In this document: piece by piece, positions 33,235 to 46,634 of the stretch
Layout: each line of letters begins with the position of its first letter
Position numbering within the stretch: position 1 is the stretch's first letter
Assembly (NCBI GenBank): GCA_030340625.1
Contig: JAOPHQ010003131.1
Location: 1 to 64,000 of the forward strand
Direction: 5' to 3'
DNA: 64,000 nt
DNA from: Merluccius polli
Lineage: Eukaryota > Chordata > Actinopteri > Gadiformes > Merlucciidae
Notes under the pieces: model-generated
What the model was told of the DNA's origin: nothing
What the model saw: the letters and a program-made list of their open reading frames with translations, nothing else
The model's database searches: none
Made by a program: the position numbers and the translations under genes

Positions 33235-36200
33235 CCTTCCATCATTGCTTCCAGTCATCCAGATTCTCCATAGATCTGGCCAGTTCGCTGGTACTTTGCG
33301 CTCCTGCATCCTTCTTGAGTACATCCACGTATGTTAGTGTGGGACGTCCTTGTGAACGATGTCCATGTGTTGGTTCCCACAGCACCAATTTGCTGGCTAG
33401 CAGCTCTCGATGCCTTTGGCAGTGTCCTGCCAGTCTCATTCTCCTTACAGCAATCTTCTCGCTCACCCTTGGTATTCCCTCATACAGGACCTTGTTGGTT
33501 ACATGTGTGCACACAGCATCCTGGTGTAGCACCCATCCAGAGACTTCTGTAGGGCTGGCTTCAGGGTCCAGCATTCACTGCCATAGAGGAGAATGGACTC
33601 TACTGTTGCGAAAAAGAAGCTGAGTTTGATTTGGCGGGGGAGGTTGGTGTTCCATACACTGTTCATGCCGTTCAGGGCCTTCCATGCAAGTGCCTTCCTC
33701 ACCTTTAGATCTTGCTCGGTTGAGTTGACCCATGAGCTCAGGTACTTGAAGTCCATAACTTCTTTCAGCACAGTGCCTCCTGTTGTTGTCAGAGGTTGAT
33801 TTTTCTGGCGGAACGTTGTAGGTGATGACCTCAGTTTTCTTGTCATTTAGCATGAGACCAACCTTGGCGCACTCTAGCTCTACTCTGCGCAGTAGTTCTT
33901 GTGCTTGTTCCACGTTGTCGGAGAGCAGGCTGATGTCGTCTGCATAGTCAAGGTCTGAGAACTACAGCGTGGTGTCGTCTCGACCTTCTTGGTGTTAGCG
34001 TGAAACCAAGATCCTGCTCTTTCCCACTGATTGCCTTCCTGAGCGCATAATCCAGGACTGATGAAGAGGAAGGGGGCTAGTGTGTCCCCTTGCATTACCC
34101 CGGCCAGGATGTCAAACTCCTCGCTGCTGCCGTCTGGGGTCACCACCTTGGCCCTTGTTCCTGCGTACATGGTCTCTATTGCACGTAGTAGGTTGGGAGG
34201 AATGCCGTACGCCTTAAGGATCTTCACCATCATGCCTCTGTGTATTGAGTCAAATGCCTTCTTGAAGTCAATAAAGCATAGGACTGCAGTTAGGCTGTCC
34301 TTCTTTACTTCCTCAATCATTCTCCTAAGTGCCAAGATCTGGGCTGTGGTAGTTCTCCCCTCTCAAAAGCCGTTCTGGTTCTCCCTTAGGTGAGGGTCGA
34401 TGGCTTGCCGAATCCTGTTTAGTATCATGCGGTTGTAGACTTTTGCAATGATACATGTCAGGCTGATGCCTCGGTAGTTGTCCGGCTTTGAGAGGTCTCC
34501 AGCTTTGGGCACTGGGATGATGTTTGAGAGAGACCACATGTCAGGCTGCTGATTGTGCAACAGAGCAAGGTTGCAAAAATCCACAGTGATGTCGTCGAGA
34601 TCGCAGTTCTTCAGGACCTCTGGGGGTATGCCGTCCGGACCAGCGCTTTTCCCTCCTCTCACTGTGGTTTTTGCCCTGGCGAGCTCTCTGAGTGTGAAGG
34701 GACCGTCGTCAATGCTCAGGTTTCGGAGGACTAATGGTATCTCTTCTTCCTCAGCTGCGTCTGCTGTTACTCCCAGTAGCTTTTGGAAGTGGCTGGACCA
34801 GGTTGTCACCCTCTCCTCAGGGCTGTGTCCCTCAACCTGTCCCTCCTTGGTCCCAGTCATTTCATTGATGACCCTCCAGACCTCCCCGTATTGATGTTCA
34901 CCTTGTGCTGCCTGCACCCTCCGCACCCTCTCCATCAGTTCATCTCCTTTCATCTCCCATAGGTGCTGAAGAGAAACTGCTTGGGGCGTTCAGCTCCCCA
35001 CGCATCTCCGCAGTTGGTTCCCACTCAAAGTTGAGGCGGGCTTCTTCCACCTTCCCCCGTGCTGCTACTTCCTCTGGGTGTTTGGATCGGAGGTAGGCTT
35101 TAACTCTCTTCATCCTGGGCACACACAGCCTGGTCGCCTCCTCATTCGCAGCAACACATCTCCTGTATTTGTTGCTGGGCTATGCTCCCTTGTCCAACTG
35201 CTGGAAGCGTTTCCTCACCTACTCCGTGTACCTGGTTTGAAGGCCAGGGTTGTTGGAGAATACCTTCCAATCATGCCGGATCTTGGGACTTGGTTTGGGG
35301 ACCCTGAGGCTTAGCCGCACCCTCATGGAGCCCACGCGATGGTCTGAGCCCACAGAACTGAATGTGCTGTATGGTTCCGCGTTCAGGATGGAGTTCCTCC
35401 ACTTCTTCCTCACTAGGATGTAATCCAACTGGCGTAGCATACCTGTGGCTCGGTCTCGGAAGGTCCATCTCTTGCCTGTTCTTTTCCGGAACATGGTGTT
35501 TGCTGCCAATAGCTCGTGTTCCATGAGAAAGGCGGTGAGGTAGGCGCCATTGCAGTTGGTAGAGTCGTGGTAAGGGAAGGGTGCGTCCTCAGGTCCAAGC
35601 CTTGCATTGAAGTCCCCAAGGATTGCCATGAAGTTGTGCGCTGCGACGTCTCGGACCGCTGTTTCAAGGTCCTCAAAGAACTTCTCTACCTCCTCAGCTG
35701 GTGCCACGTTGGTGGGTGAGTACACAACTATGACTGTTGTTACTGGGTTGCCCAAGAACTCTGCGATCAGGATCCTGTCGGTGTGGTGGTAAACCCGACG
35801 GAGAGCCTTACGTGCCCGAGAACCCAGCATTAACCCTACGCCACCAATTGCGGCCTGGGCCTCGTTTCGCCACGCTGATGCAGAGATGAACGTACATCTC
35901 TCCACTCTGCGGTACACGATCCGGTCATCTGTGTGCACTCTTCTATGTTCCTGTATCCCCAGGATCTCCACTCCCCGCTCCTCAGCACAATGTGCTAGTT
36001 CCACCATTCTCACTTCTTCTCTCGCTGTGCATGCGTTGAAGGTTCCCATTACAAATGGTCTCCGACAGCGCATGAGTGCATTGGACGGGGTGCTGTGATC
36101 AGACAGGACCCTCCCTAGTTTCCCAGGGATTGAGGTCCTGTCGTCATGATGTCCTCCAGAAGGAGGACCAGCACCACCGTCCGCTGCGATGTTCCTGCGG

Positions 36201-36250
36201 ACTCCCGCCGCTGGAAGTATAGGATTTGGGATGACTTTGTTCTCCATGGT
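33235..36250 (-). mobile_element. Decayed RTE-superfamily LINE
   Basis: Runs from the endonuclease end (36247) to the C-terminal end (about 33240) on the minus strand. It is distinct from the element at 2885-5052. Coding similarity is continuous but spread over several frames. No clear TSD seen. Confidence 0.8.
33242..36247 (-). pseudogene. LINE endonuclease-reverse transcriptase pseudogene
   Basis: The first frame (35219-36247, 342 residues) is an APE endonuclease: MGTFNACTARE, GIQEHRR, YSPTN, GDFNARLG, LDYILV and SDHRVGSM are all visible. The RT follows in pieces: 34363-34953 has KSAGPDGIPPE, PVPKAGD and NYRGISL and ends after ENQNGF at a TGA that most simply derives from an Arg CGA codon by CpG decay. 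33880-34335 has FIDFKKAFDS and GVMQGDTLAPFLF and then shifts frame near 34055. The catalytic YADD is at about 33932-33949 in another frame. 33499-33846 and 33242-33574 carry YGSECWT and LAGHCQRH...SQGRPT, the C-terminal block. At least one stop and two or more frameshifts make it inactive. Confidence 0.85.
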
Positions 36251-36520
36251 TGGCTTTACTATGCTGATTAAGGACTGTGGGGCGCAACTCCTTGCAGTCC
36301 TGGTTTTAATTCAGAGTGTCCTTCTCCTAGGTGGGTTGCCATCCAAGGCTATGAGCCCCACCTGCCCATGGACTTGGATGCAGTTTAACGTCTTACCCAG
36401 GACGAAAAGCCCAATAAGTCTTAAATAGGCTGAATTCCTCTGTACTGTGACTTCCATTTCAAAGGTTACAGCCAAGATGATTACATTTCATATTTGCAAA
36501 TGCACTAGGGTGAGGTGGGT
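36251..36520. other. No recognised feature
   Basis: May include the 5' UTR of the minus-strand LINE. Nothing specific. Confidence 0.4.
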
Positions 36521-36528
36521 CTATGGAG

Positions 36529-36864
36529 TAGGGCTGAACATTTAAACAAAATATTATTGAAATCGCAATATGGTCAAGTGCAATACCCAAATCGCAGGAG
36601 CTGCAATTTTTTGATAAGGGTAAAATGTGTAAATGTAAATTTATAACAACATTATAAATTATGTTATGTAGTGCTGCATAGATGCCCCGCCCTTCACACA
36701 AAGTACAGACCCCAACAAATGTTACATCATGATTTTAATAGTTTTTTTAATGAAAATTAAAATTGTGATGCAAAAATGATAATTTCCACTAATTTGAATC
36801 ATATCGCATTCGCAATGTAAAAAAGAATCGCAATAAGACTTTTTTACCATATCGTTCAGCCCTA
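36529..36864. mobile_element. hAT MITE (GGGCTGAAC ends)
   Basis: 336 bp, with TAGGGCTGAAC at the left and GTTCAGCCCTA at the right. Flanks CTATGGAG (36521-36528) and CTATGAAG (36865-36872) match at 7 of 8. AATCGCAATA motifs near both ends. Non-coding. Confidence 0.85.
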
Positions 36865-36973
36865 CTATGAAGATCAGAATGATATGCTAGGGTTGGTTCA
36901 ACACCATATTAACTCCCTCAGTTACCCACAGCTACCTGCCTGGCTTCTCTCTCCCTCTTGCGCGCACGCGCAT

Positions 36974-37075
<102 letters not shown>

Positions 37076-37325
37076 TCTTGCTTTTTGGGAACTGGCAGCT
37101 TCTAGCCGAGGTTCACCATGGCAACGAGCTGAGATCCCACACCTGTGTGTGTGTGCGCATGCGTGCGTGCGCATGCATTTTCTCAGTGGGGTATTCCGGA
37201 ACATACAGAACTTTGCCAACATTTGGCTGCAGGGGCGCCTGGAGATTAGGCAGCAGAGCTTGCCTGTAATCTTGAAGTCACACACACACACACAGCATCA
37301 CCAGCCACTTTACATACAATACAGA

Positions 37326-37340
37326 AAAGAAAAAAAAAAA

Positions 37341-37429
<89 letters not shown>
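37326..37429. repeat. Poly-A followed by (TA)n
   Basis: An A-rich run leads into about 34 TA units. Tc1-like copy C is inserted at its right end, using a TA of the repeat. Confidence 0.95.
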
Positions 37430-38649
37430 CACTCACCGGCCACTTTATTAGGTACACCTTGCTAGTACCGGGTTGGACCCCCTTTTGCCTTCAGAACTGC
37501 CTTAATCCTTCGTGGCACAGATTCAACAAGGTACTGGAAACATTCCTCAGAGAGTTTGGTCCATATTGACATGATAGCATCACGCAGTTGCTGCAGATTT
37601 GTCGGCTGCACATCCATGATGCGAATCTCCCGTTCCACCACATCCCAAAGGTGCTCTATTGGATTGAGATCTGGTGACTGTGGAGGCCATTTGAGTACAG
37701 TGAACTCATTGTCATGTTCAAGAAACCAGTCTGAGATGATTCGCGCTTTATGACATGGCGCGTTATCCTGCTGGAAGTAGCCATCAGAAGATGGGTACAC
37801 TGTGGTCATAAAGGGATGGACATGGTCAGCAACAATACTCAGGTAGTCTGTGGCTTTGACACGATGCTCAATTGGTACTAATAAGCCCAAAACGTGCCAG
37901 GAAAATATCCCCCACACCATTACACCACCACCACCAGCCTGAACCGTTGATACAAGGCAGGATGGATCCATGCTTTCATGTTGTTGACGCCAAATTCTGA
38001 CCCTACCATCCGAATGTCGCAGCAGAAATCGAGACTCATCAGACCAGGCAACGTTTTTTCAATCTTCGATTGTCCAATTTTGGTGAGCCTGTGCGAATTG
38101 TAGCCTCAGTTTCCTGTTCTTAGCTGACAGGAGTGGCACCCGGTGTGGTCTTCTGCTGCTGTAGCCCATCCGCCTCAAGGTTCGACGTGTTGTGCGTTCA
38201 GAGATGCTCTTCTGCATACCTCTGTTGTAACGAGTGGTTATTTGAGTTACAGTTGCCTTTCTATCAGCTCGAACCAGTCTGGCCATTCTCCTCTGACCTC
38301 TAGCATCAACAAGGCATTTGCGCCCACAGAACTGCCGCTCACTGGATATTTTCTCTTTTTCGGACCATTCTCTGTAAACCCTAGAGATGGTTGTGCGTGA
38401 AAATCCCAGTAGATCAGCAGTCTCTGAAATACTCAGACCAGCCCATCTGGCACCAACAACCATGCCACGTTCAAAGTCACTTAAATCACCTTTCTTCCCC
38501 ATTCTGATGCTCGGTTTGAACTGCAGCAGATCGTCCTGACCATGTCTACATGCCTAAATGCATTGAGTTGCTGCCATGTGATTGGCTGATTAGAAATTTG
38601 CGTTAACGAGCAGTTGGACAGGTGTACCTAATAAAGTGGCCGGTGAGTG
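37430..38649 (-). mobile_element. Tc1/mariner element copy C (DD36E type)
   Basis: 1220 bp, intact TIRs (CACTCACCGGCCAC...), flanked by TA. The transposase has one nonsense change. Only 47 bp separate it from copy D, in the same orientation. Confidence 0.95.
37462..38502 (-). pseudogene. DD36E transposase with one Trp-to-stop mutation
   Basis: The start MGKKGD is at 38502. The frame stops at 38059-38061, where TGG of the TIEDWKNVAW motif has become TGA; downstream it is open to 37462. The catalytic D in SDESRF comes just after the stop, so a truncated product would hold only the DNA-binding part (147 residues) and could act as a repressor at most. Residue 20 is Trp where the others have Arg (GARWAGLS). 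KWPPQSPDLNPIE is intact. Confidence 0.93.
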
Positions 38650-38696
38650 TATATATATATATACACACACAACAAATCATTTAAATGGGAGATATA

Positions 38697-39916
38697 CATT
38701 CACCGGCCACTTTATTAGGTACACCTTGCTAGTACCGGGTTGGACCGCCTTTTGCCTTCAGAACTGCCTTAATCCTTCGTGGCACAGATTCAACAAGGTA
38801 CTGGAAACATTCCTCAGAGAGTTTGGTCCATATTGACATGATAGCATCACGCAGTTGCTGCAGATTTGTCGGCTGCACATCCATGATGCGAATCTCCCGT
38901 TCCACCACATCCCAAAGGTGCTCTATTGGATTGAGATCTGGTGACTGTGGAGGCCATTTGACTACAGTGAACTCATTGTCATGTTCAAGAAACCAGTCTG
39001 AGATGATTCGCGCTTTATGACATGGCGCGTTATCCTGCTGGAAGTAGCCATCAGAAGATGGGTACACTGTGGTCATAAAGGGATGGACATGGTCAGCAAC
39101 AATACTCAGGTAGTCTGTGGCTTTGACACGATGCTCAATTGGTACTAATAAGCCCAAAGTGTGCCAGGAAAATATCCCCCACACCATTACACCACCACCA
39201 CCAGCCTGAACCGTTGATACAAGGCAGGATGGATCCATGCTTTCATGTTGTTGACGCCAAATTCTGACCCTACCATCCTAATGTCGCAGCAGAAATCGAG
39301 ACTCATCAGACCAGGCAACGTTTTTCCAATCTTCGATTGTCCAATTTTGGTGAGCCTGTGCGAATTTTAGCCTCAGTTTCCTGTTCTTAGCTGACAGGAG
39401 TGGCACCCGGTGTGGTCTTCTGCTGCTGTAGCCCATCCGCCTCAAGGTTCGACGTGTTGTGCGTTCAGAGATGCTCTTCTGCATACCTCTGTTGTAACGA
39501 GTGGTTATTTGAGTTACAGTTGCCTTTCTATCAGCTCGAACCAGTCTGGCCATTCTCCTCTGACCTCTAGCATCAACAAGGCATTTGCGCCCACAGAACT
39601 GCCGCTCACTGGATATTTTCTCTTTTTCGGACCATTCTCTGTAAACCCTAGAGATGGTTGTGCGTGAAAATCCCAGTAGATCAGCAGTCTCTGAAATACT
39701 CAGACCAGCCCGTCTGGCACCAACAACCATGCCACGTTCAAAGTCACTTAAATCACCTTTCTTCCCCATTCTGATGCTCGGTTTGAACTGCAGCAGATCG
39801 TCCTGACCATGTCTACATGCCTAAATGCATTGAGTTGCTGCCATGTGATTGGCTGATTAGAAATTTGCGTTAACGAGCAGTTGGACAGGTGTACCTAATA
39901 AAGTGGCCGGTGAGTG
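38697..39916 (-). mobile_element. Tc1/mariner element copy D (DD36E type)
   Basis: 1220 bp flanked by TA (38695-38696, 39917-39918). The left TIR has one change (CATTCACC for CACTCACC); the right one is canonical. Same orientation as copy C. Confidence 0.95.
38729..39769 (-). pseudogene. DD36E transposase with one Ser-to-stop mutation
   Basis: The start is at 39769. The frame stops at 39278-39280, where TCG (Ser, after SRFLLRH) is TAG; the rest is open to 38729. The first catalytic Asp is just before the stop, the second Asp and the Glu after it. Gln-135 of copy A is Lys here (LKFAQAH). Otherwise the protein agrees with copies B and C, including the Trp lost in copy A. Confidence 0.93.
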
Positions 39917-39918
39917 TA

Positions 39919-40255
39919 CATCCCTGTAATACATGTTGTAGTTCAGCACAATATGGAAGCATTCATAAAGGTTAGGGACACAAACAGCATGAACGGATGT
40001 ACAGATAATTATCTCCCATCATCGGACATTTGAAAGCTCAAACCAGCTCTCAGGTCACCACTGATCACCATCTCTATTCCCACTCAAGGATAAGCATCAC
40101 CGGTGGACATTAAAACTGATACACCTCTCATCGCTCTTGAATGAAATGTTTGGTTGGTTGTTCGTGTTGTTAGTTCTTGAGAACCCGTGGAAACGAGCTT
40201 TCCCCATTTCCCCTTTCACTCTCGATGGAACGACGTTAGGCCGGCTATTGGCTAT

Positions 40256-40302
<47 letters not shown>

Positions 40303-43256
40303 TTGCACACACTATCATATTTGGCAAAGAAGGATCTTTCATCTTCTCTCACATATGCACGCACACACACAAACGCACACACACACACAGACACGTGCAG
40401 ATCTGCTTGGGCTAAGCTGATGTGGCTTGCCAGTTAATTAGCGAACATGTGTGTGACTCATGTCTTCGTCCAATCACAGCACAGTGAACCCCGGAGACAA
40501 CATTTTCCTTATTTAACCTCATGATGAATCCATCATCAGAAACACTCGACTAACTTCATATTACCAAACTAACAAAATGATGTTATTGTTCGTGTTGTTG
40601 ATGATGAAATGACTCTGGAAGTATTAGTAATTATGCTGATTCCTGCGATTTGTCCTCATTTAGGAAATCTAACATTTAGAGCTAAAAAAAAGCCTACAGA
40701 TATTCATATATAAAAACACGAGAAATGTAAGTCACCTTGAGGTAAGTTATGAGTCCCCTGATAAGTCAGCAGATTTAACATGATGGATAATATTTGGCAC
40801 GAGAGCAAAGGGCTGACCCTCTCCTCATAACCACCTAATAGCGAATTCTGCTCCTGCGTGTCTCACTCAGATCTCGAAACTGTCAGTTTAAAGGGGTTTA
40901 GAAATAGAAAAATGCATGTGCAGCTCAAAGTGCCTTAGCTGTCTAAATTAGGGGTGCAAAGGTGTAGTTGAATAAACAAGTAGGCTTACTCGTCAAGCAA
41001 ATCATAAACGATAACATTATTGTAATTTTTTGAGTTTTGGAGCAGGATATATTATTAAATAGTCAAAAGGCCTTTGCCTTGTCATGCATTGTTGAGAGGC
41101 TGTATAAAATAGGTTTGTTCGCCAACATTTAGTAGCTGGCCTGGTTCAATATGAATCGTCTTTTAATTGTTTGTTTAAATCGAAAATCGAATCGAATCAT
41201 GACCTTAAAATCGAAAGTCAAATGGTATGCTTATGTGTACAGCACTCATGATGTGACATGACTGCTCGCCAGGAACGTCCTGACATAAAACTGGAAGTGA
41301 AATGTAGGCCTATAGCGGCATAGCGCTGCTGTGGTGTATTAAAAAAATCCCACATCTCAATAGCAGGGCTTCAAACGGGGCTTCAAAGCAAAGCCGTCGT
41401 GCAGCAGCTTTCCTCTCTATAGAGCTATCGATTGGCCCTGCCCTAAACAATAGCCTAACTCTAGCCTAACCTACAAAACGAGTACTTGCTGGGACCATGT
41501 ATTCGATCATCATTCATATCATTTTTTGGTATTTCTTGTATCCCTATCTAAATAGTGTCAAAAAGACTGGCATACATTTGCTAAATGGATGGATGGGGGA
41601 TGCCTGGGTGGGTGGAGAGATTATGTACACTGCATCACTGTGGAAAGAGGAACACGCTCACCAGTAAAAAGTTGAACTAAAGGAAAGATTAAAAGAGAAC
41701 GAGAGCGAGACAGAGAAGACAGGATAGAAGGATCGAGAGGGAATACAAAATAAAATATAGTTTCTCAGAAGAACGACAAGAAAAGCCATCGCAGGGTGAA
41801 ACAGAGGGACCAGGAGAGGACTATATCTGAAACACTGAGGTCATGTCACTCAACCCTCTCTCACTCCATTTCCCCTTCTCAAATGCCTCTGTCTGTCTAT
41901 CCTGTTTTCTCTATGTTAATGTTACCAACTCTATTTCACCCTCTGTTTTTCCACTGCCTGCCTTGCAGTATCTTCACCTGTCTCTCTTTGCTGGGCTATC
42001 TTTGCATACATTGCCCTCCTCAGTCGCCTCTCTTTTATCACGCTGCCTCTCTCTCTGTCGGGCTTGCTCGCCGTTCTCGCAGTGGCACAAAAATAAGACT
42101 TGATGCGACTTAATGCATCCGCCACTTTATACGTGCACACAAAATTCACACAGACAAACACACGTGCTGTAGCTGACGCACACATACATGCACACAAACG
42201 TGTGCGCACACACGCTCTCAGCCAAAGGACAACAATGGCCACACAATACAATCGTCATAAACCTCCCACACACACAATATCCTGTTCCAAAAAAGACATC
42301 TATTTTTACACAATAAGGTCTTTCATAGTAATTTCTCTCACATCCTCTCTCTGGTTTCTCAGCTCAGCTGTAACTGGTAAAGGATGATGACACAAGCGAT
42401 GCTAGCCGTGCGGCTACATACATTCAAACATTCTTCCTTTGGTTTGGGGGAAGTTTTCATCTAAAATATGGACGGTAAGAGGACATTTTAATAAGACAAA
42501 AGAGAGCAACACGCTTTTTTTTCTTTATTTCTCTCTTCTTTATACCACCCTATGACTGGTGTGTGTGTGTGTGTGCATGTGTGCGTGTGTGTGTTTTTCC
42601 ATCTTGTTTGCAAGCAGGGGGCCCATAAGACACAGTCTGTTTGATCCAATGTCTTCCTGCTACTCCGTCTGTCCTTCATCCATACCACAATCCTTCCGTT
42701 TTGCCAAGCCACCACAGAGAGGAATACTAATTCCCAAGACAATACCTATTATAATCAAACACAACAACTATGGAAGCACAGGCATTCGCAGTGACAGGCA
42801 GACAAAGGTACATCAAGAGTAGGAGAGAGAGAGCGAGAGAGGGAGAGCGAGAGAGAGATTGAGAGAGAGAGCGAGATAGGGAGAGCGAGAGAGAGAGCGA
42901 GAAAGAGAGCGAGAGAGCGAGAGCGACGGAGGGAGAGCGAGAGAGATTCTCTATACACAGAAGACTGGGAGGCCCAATGATGAAGAGGGGAAGACGCGGG
43001 AAAGAGGGATGGCGACAGACGCAGACAAGTCGGATGCACGTAGCGGTGGGATATAGGTGTGGCACTCTGGTACAACTAATGCATCGATTATCACATCAGC
43101 CGGTGAAAAATCTGCCAGGCATATTGGCTAATCTTCTGCCAACTACTGTACACAGCCTGCCTCTCTTCAGCAGAATGCTTACAATAACTACAATAACCAA
43201 CTGCTGAACTGAACAACACCAAAACCATTTTGAATACTTCGATTTCACTATTCACT
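39919..43256. other. Unassigned sequence with microsatellites
   Basis: (CA)n at 40256-40300, a further CA-rich patch at 40360-40395, (GT)n at about 42558-42595 and (GA)n with GCGAGA variants at about 42822-42952. A fragment at about 41150-41225 (TTTAAATCGAAAATCGAATC) resembles the end of the element at 43257-44948. I saw no coding exon. Confidence 0.5.
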
Positions 43257-43372
43257 GGGGTGTCACGATTTCGATTTTAAATCCATTTCGATCGAGATGA
43301 GCTTTCGATTTCGATCATCGAAATCAAAAGCATCGACAGGATACATTTTTTTTGTTTTTTTTTTAAAGGTAC

Positions 43373-44800
43373 AATGTGTACAATTTAGTGGCATCTAGCA
43401 GTGCGGTTGCAGATTACAACAAACTGAATAGTCCCCCCCCTCACCTCTCCCTTTCCAATGACGTAGGAGAAGCTACGGTGGCCTGTACTGGCCTATAAGG
43501 TGCCAGTCGGTACTAGTGGTGCAATAAATACCAGAAAACTGAATACATGGTCCAGGGTCGGACTGGGAACAAAATTCCCCCCCCCGCGATCGTAACACAC
43601 ACTGAACCTGTCATGAAAAATATTGACCTGTCCCCCCCCCCCAAGCCAAATGGATGCAACTGCATTTATACATGACGGGCCGCAGCATGGGCCGCGCTGG
43701 TCAAACAGCACTCAACATTTTGGCATTAAAAAAAAATCTCGGAGTCCACCGGCCCACATGTGGACCGGCCCACTAGGCACCCGGTTGTACAGATTGCCAG
43801 TCCGAGCCTGACATGGTCCAAATGTCAACGAGTACTCATGTACTCGTCTTGGTTTTTTGTTTAAGTATGCGGTAGTTTCCAGCAATGTACACATATCGAA
43901 AGTCACCTGTATACAGTAGTGTTACATTCACACTGGAGCTCCACTAGCCATGCAGTTTTTTTACCTGCTTGTTACTGTTGTAGAGCCAGCCATTTTAATG
44001 TCATATCCATTCTGAACATTTTGTAACATGAGACATATCCGGTTTAATGATGCAATCACTCATTGCCACGTCAGATCACTGTAATTTGGAGCGTGAATAT
44101 CTGTTGAATATCAAATATCTTATCTTTAAAAAAAAAACACTTTCAGATGCCATAAACTGCTCTCGAGATTATTTTAATCCACCACCACAGTAGTGCTATG
44201 CTGCTATAAATGTCGCATTCAGTTTTGATGGTGGGATGTTCCTGGCGGGATACACTACAATGTACTGTTGTAGAGGTAGTGGGTTACACTTCTAAGCAGC
44301 CATTTTAATGTTATATCCATTCTAAACATTTTGTAACGTGAGACGTATCCGGTTTAAATGCACTTTAGTTAGGCTGTTGTTTAGGGCAGGGTACTTTGCC
44401 TATATAGAAATATTGACCAAACGCTGGCTCTATAGAGAGGAGTGCTGCTGGCCGACCGTCTCCTGGTTTACACCGCTAGACACACGGGACTCATACCGGT
44501 GATTGCGTCTTTAGTTCACCATGTCACATTGCTAATTCAGAGCATGAATATCCAATATCTTCAACTTAAAAAAAACATGTCAGGCCATCCCTGGCAGGCG
44601 GACAATATTGTAAAAGGTAGGCAACCTATTTTAGTCTCAACAACAATATGCAACGGCGAAGGCTTTATTTCTCTACAGCCATTTGTCTGTTCTGGGCTAC
44701 TGTAGAAACATGGCGGTGCAACATGGTTGCCTCTGTGGAAGATATAACATCCCCATGTAGATATAAAGGACCCATTCTAAGGTAACGAAAACACAAAAAC
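43373..44800 (+). mobile_element. TTAA-family element, second copy, right end lost or diverged
   Basis: TTAA at 43373-43376, then AGGTACAATGTGTAC and GTGGCATCTAG as at 19286. Later segments (ACCGGTGATTGCGTC at about 44495; CAACAATATGCAACGG at about 44640) match 19570-19860 of the other copy. I could not place its right terminus. Confidence 0.6.
43553..43810. mobile_element. hAT MITE, exact 8-bp TSD
   Basis: 258 bp with CAGGGTCGGACTGG / CCAGTCCGAGCCTG ends. ACATGGTC on both sides (43545-43552, 43811-43818). It is inserted in the TTAA-family copy. Non-coding. Confidence 0.9.
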
Positions 44801-45044
44801 AAGACAGCCCCACAAAGACAGCTTAAAAAAGGTCGTTTTTTTTAAATCATCTTTTAATCGTTTGTTTAAATCGAAAACCGAATCGAATCGTGACCTTATA
44901 ATCGAAAGTCAAATCTAAAAGTGGATTTGGAGAATTGTGACACCCCTAAATATTATAGAAAAGATGGTAGGCCTATGCCTATGTGTACAGAACTCATGAT
45001 GTGAAATTGTATTCAATAATTATAGAATAAAATGTCATTATTAG

Positions 45045-46493
45045 TAGGGCTGGACCCGAATATTCGACTATTCGGATATTCGTTCGTTGGGTAGGTATTC
45101 GGTTTTCAATTTTGGGATTCGGATATTCGTTTTTTTTTTTTTTCTTTTTTTTTTTTTTCTAAATGTAGGCTATCACTAAAGGCGAACCGCAAAATACATT
45201 TTGTCAGCACATTCTTGTACTATATTTATACTTGACTGTTAAGATGTGGAAATATATACCATCTCAGCTTGGGCGCGTGACATCACTCACAGCAGTGAAC
45301 GTCAGGCTTCAGTTTGTAGCGCTTGTAGCGCACCGCGGACCTACGACCGTATTATGACAGTCCTGGATTGGCCCAATAATCTGGACCGGCCCAAAAATAA
45401 TAATACACAAAATAAAAAAATACAAAATAATCGGCCTGAAATCGTCCGGCCGAACCTCCCTATGGCAGCCCGTCCCTGGTTATAGGCCTATGCGGCGCTC
45501 GTAAAAGCCGAACAATGCGCTCTTAAAGGTTTGGAGATTCAACAAGACTAAGTCTGTATTCCAATTACAATAAGTAGCCTACTTATCGGCCAACAATAAT
45601 CAAACAAGGCAGTAAAAGTGGGCATTAAACTGTATAACTGTTTTGAAAAAAGGGAAAAAGGCCGACATGTGCCCATACAATATGCAGCCGGCGCTCGGAA
45701 AAGGCTCGCGACAAAAAGATGAGCCACACATTTAGAAACAATTGCATGAACTATCTAAAAGCAATACCTTAGTCAGAAAACATATATGAGGCTGAACGTT
45801 TTGTTAAAATGTCAGTTATGGAAGTATTTAAAATGTTGGAGCGGCTGGCTTGACCACGCGAAACCGAGAGACGGCTGTCTTGACCGCAGTACGCGATCGG
45901 TCATTAATCAATAATCGTATTTAACCGTATAACTGCACACAACTTTATTTAACAGCAAGCAAATGGAAAACACGTGTTGGTATTTTGGTGTCCGGTGCGT
46001 GTGGACGTGCGCGGCTCCTCCTGCGGAGCGGTTCATGTTAATAGCGGAGTCCGGGAGGGTTCACCTTCACGGCGTAGTTACGAGGGATGTGCGACTATCG
46101 TCTTAAAAATACTAAAGTGTTTTTTAAAGTTAGAAAGATATTAGATATTCAACCGATATTCACGCTCCGAATTACAGCGATCAGACACGGGGAACTAAAG
46201 CCGCGATCACCGCACCGCTTCAAGACTCACAGTATGCAACACAACGTCCTTTTGATCGATAACAATATAAATTGATCGACACATTTCTTAACGATCAATG
46301 ATCGATCATCGATTAATTATGCCCATCCCTAATAAGGAGTAATGTGGGAACATCTGGGGCTAAGGCAATTGGCATAGAAAACTTTTTTTTTTTTTTTTTT
46401 TTTTTTGCCCCCCCCCCCCCGAATATTCGAATATTCGCTGTCGATTACTACCGAAGCTCCGGAGCCCAAAATATGGTATTCGGGACAGCCCTA
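45045..46493. mobile_element. hAT-like element, exact 8-bp TSD
   Basis: 1449 bp. Ends TAGGGCTGGACCCGAATATTCG and TATTCGGGACAGCCCTA, flanked by ATTATTAG on both sides (45037-45044, 46494-46501). GAATATTCG motifs crowd both ends. It holds parts of other repeats, for example a terminus TTATGCCCATCCCTA at about 46317-46331. No transposase domain recognised. Confidence 0.88.
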
Positions 46494-46634
46494 ATTATTA
46501 GTCCTCACATTTAAGCTAACTGCTTTTCTGATTCCGTAAAACTGCTGACAAGGACAATTTAACAACAGAAGCAAACATAGCAATTTTGAAATGTTTCCAA
46601 TGCAGGATTTTCAGAATACAGTACAATATAAACC

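Larger units (their letters stand above)
43257..44948. mobile_element. hAT-like element (GGGGTGTCACGATT ends) with nested insertions
   Basis: Left GGGGTGTCACGATTTCGAT, right GAATTGTGACACCCCTA. No clear duplication in the flanks. ATCGAAA motifs near both ends. Contains the TTAA-family segment from 43377 and the MITE at 43553-43810. A segment CAGCCATTTTAATGT...CATTTTGTAAC occurs twice (about 43987-44028 and 44298-44337). Confidence 0.6.
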
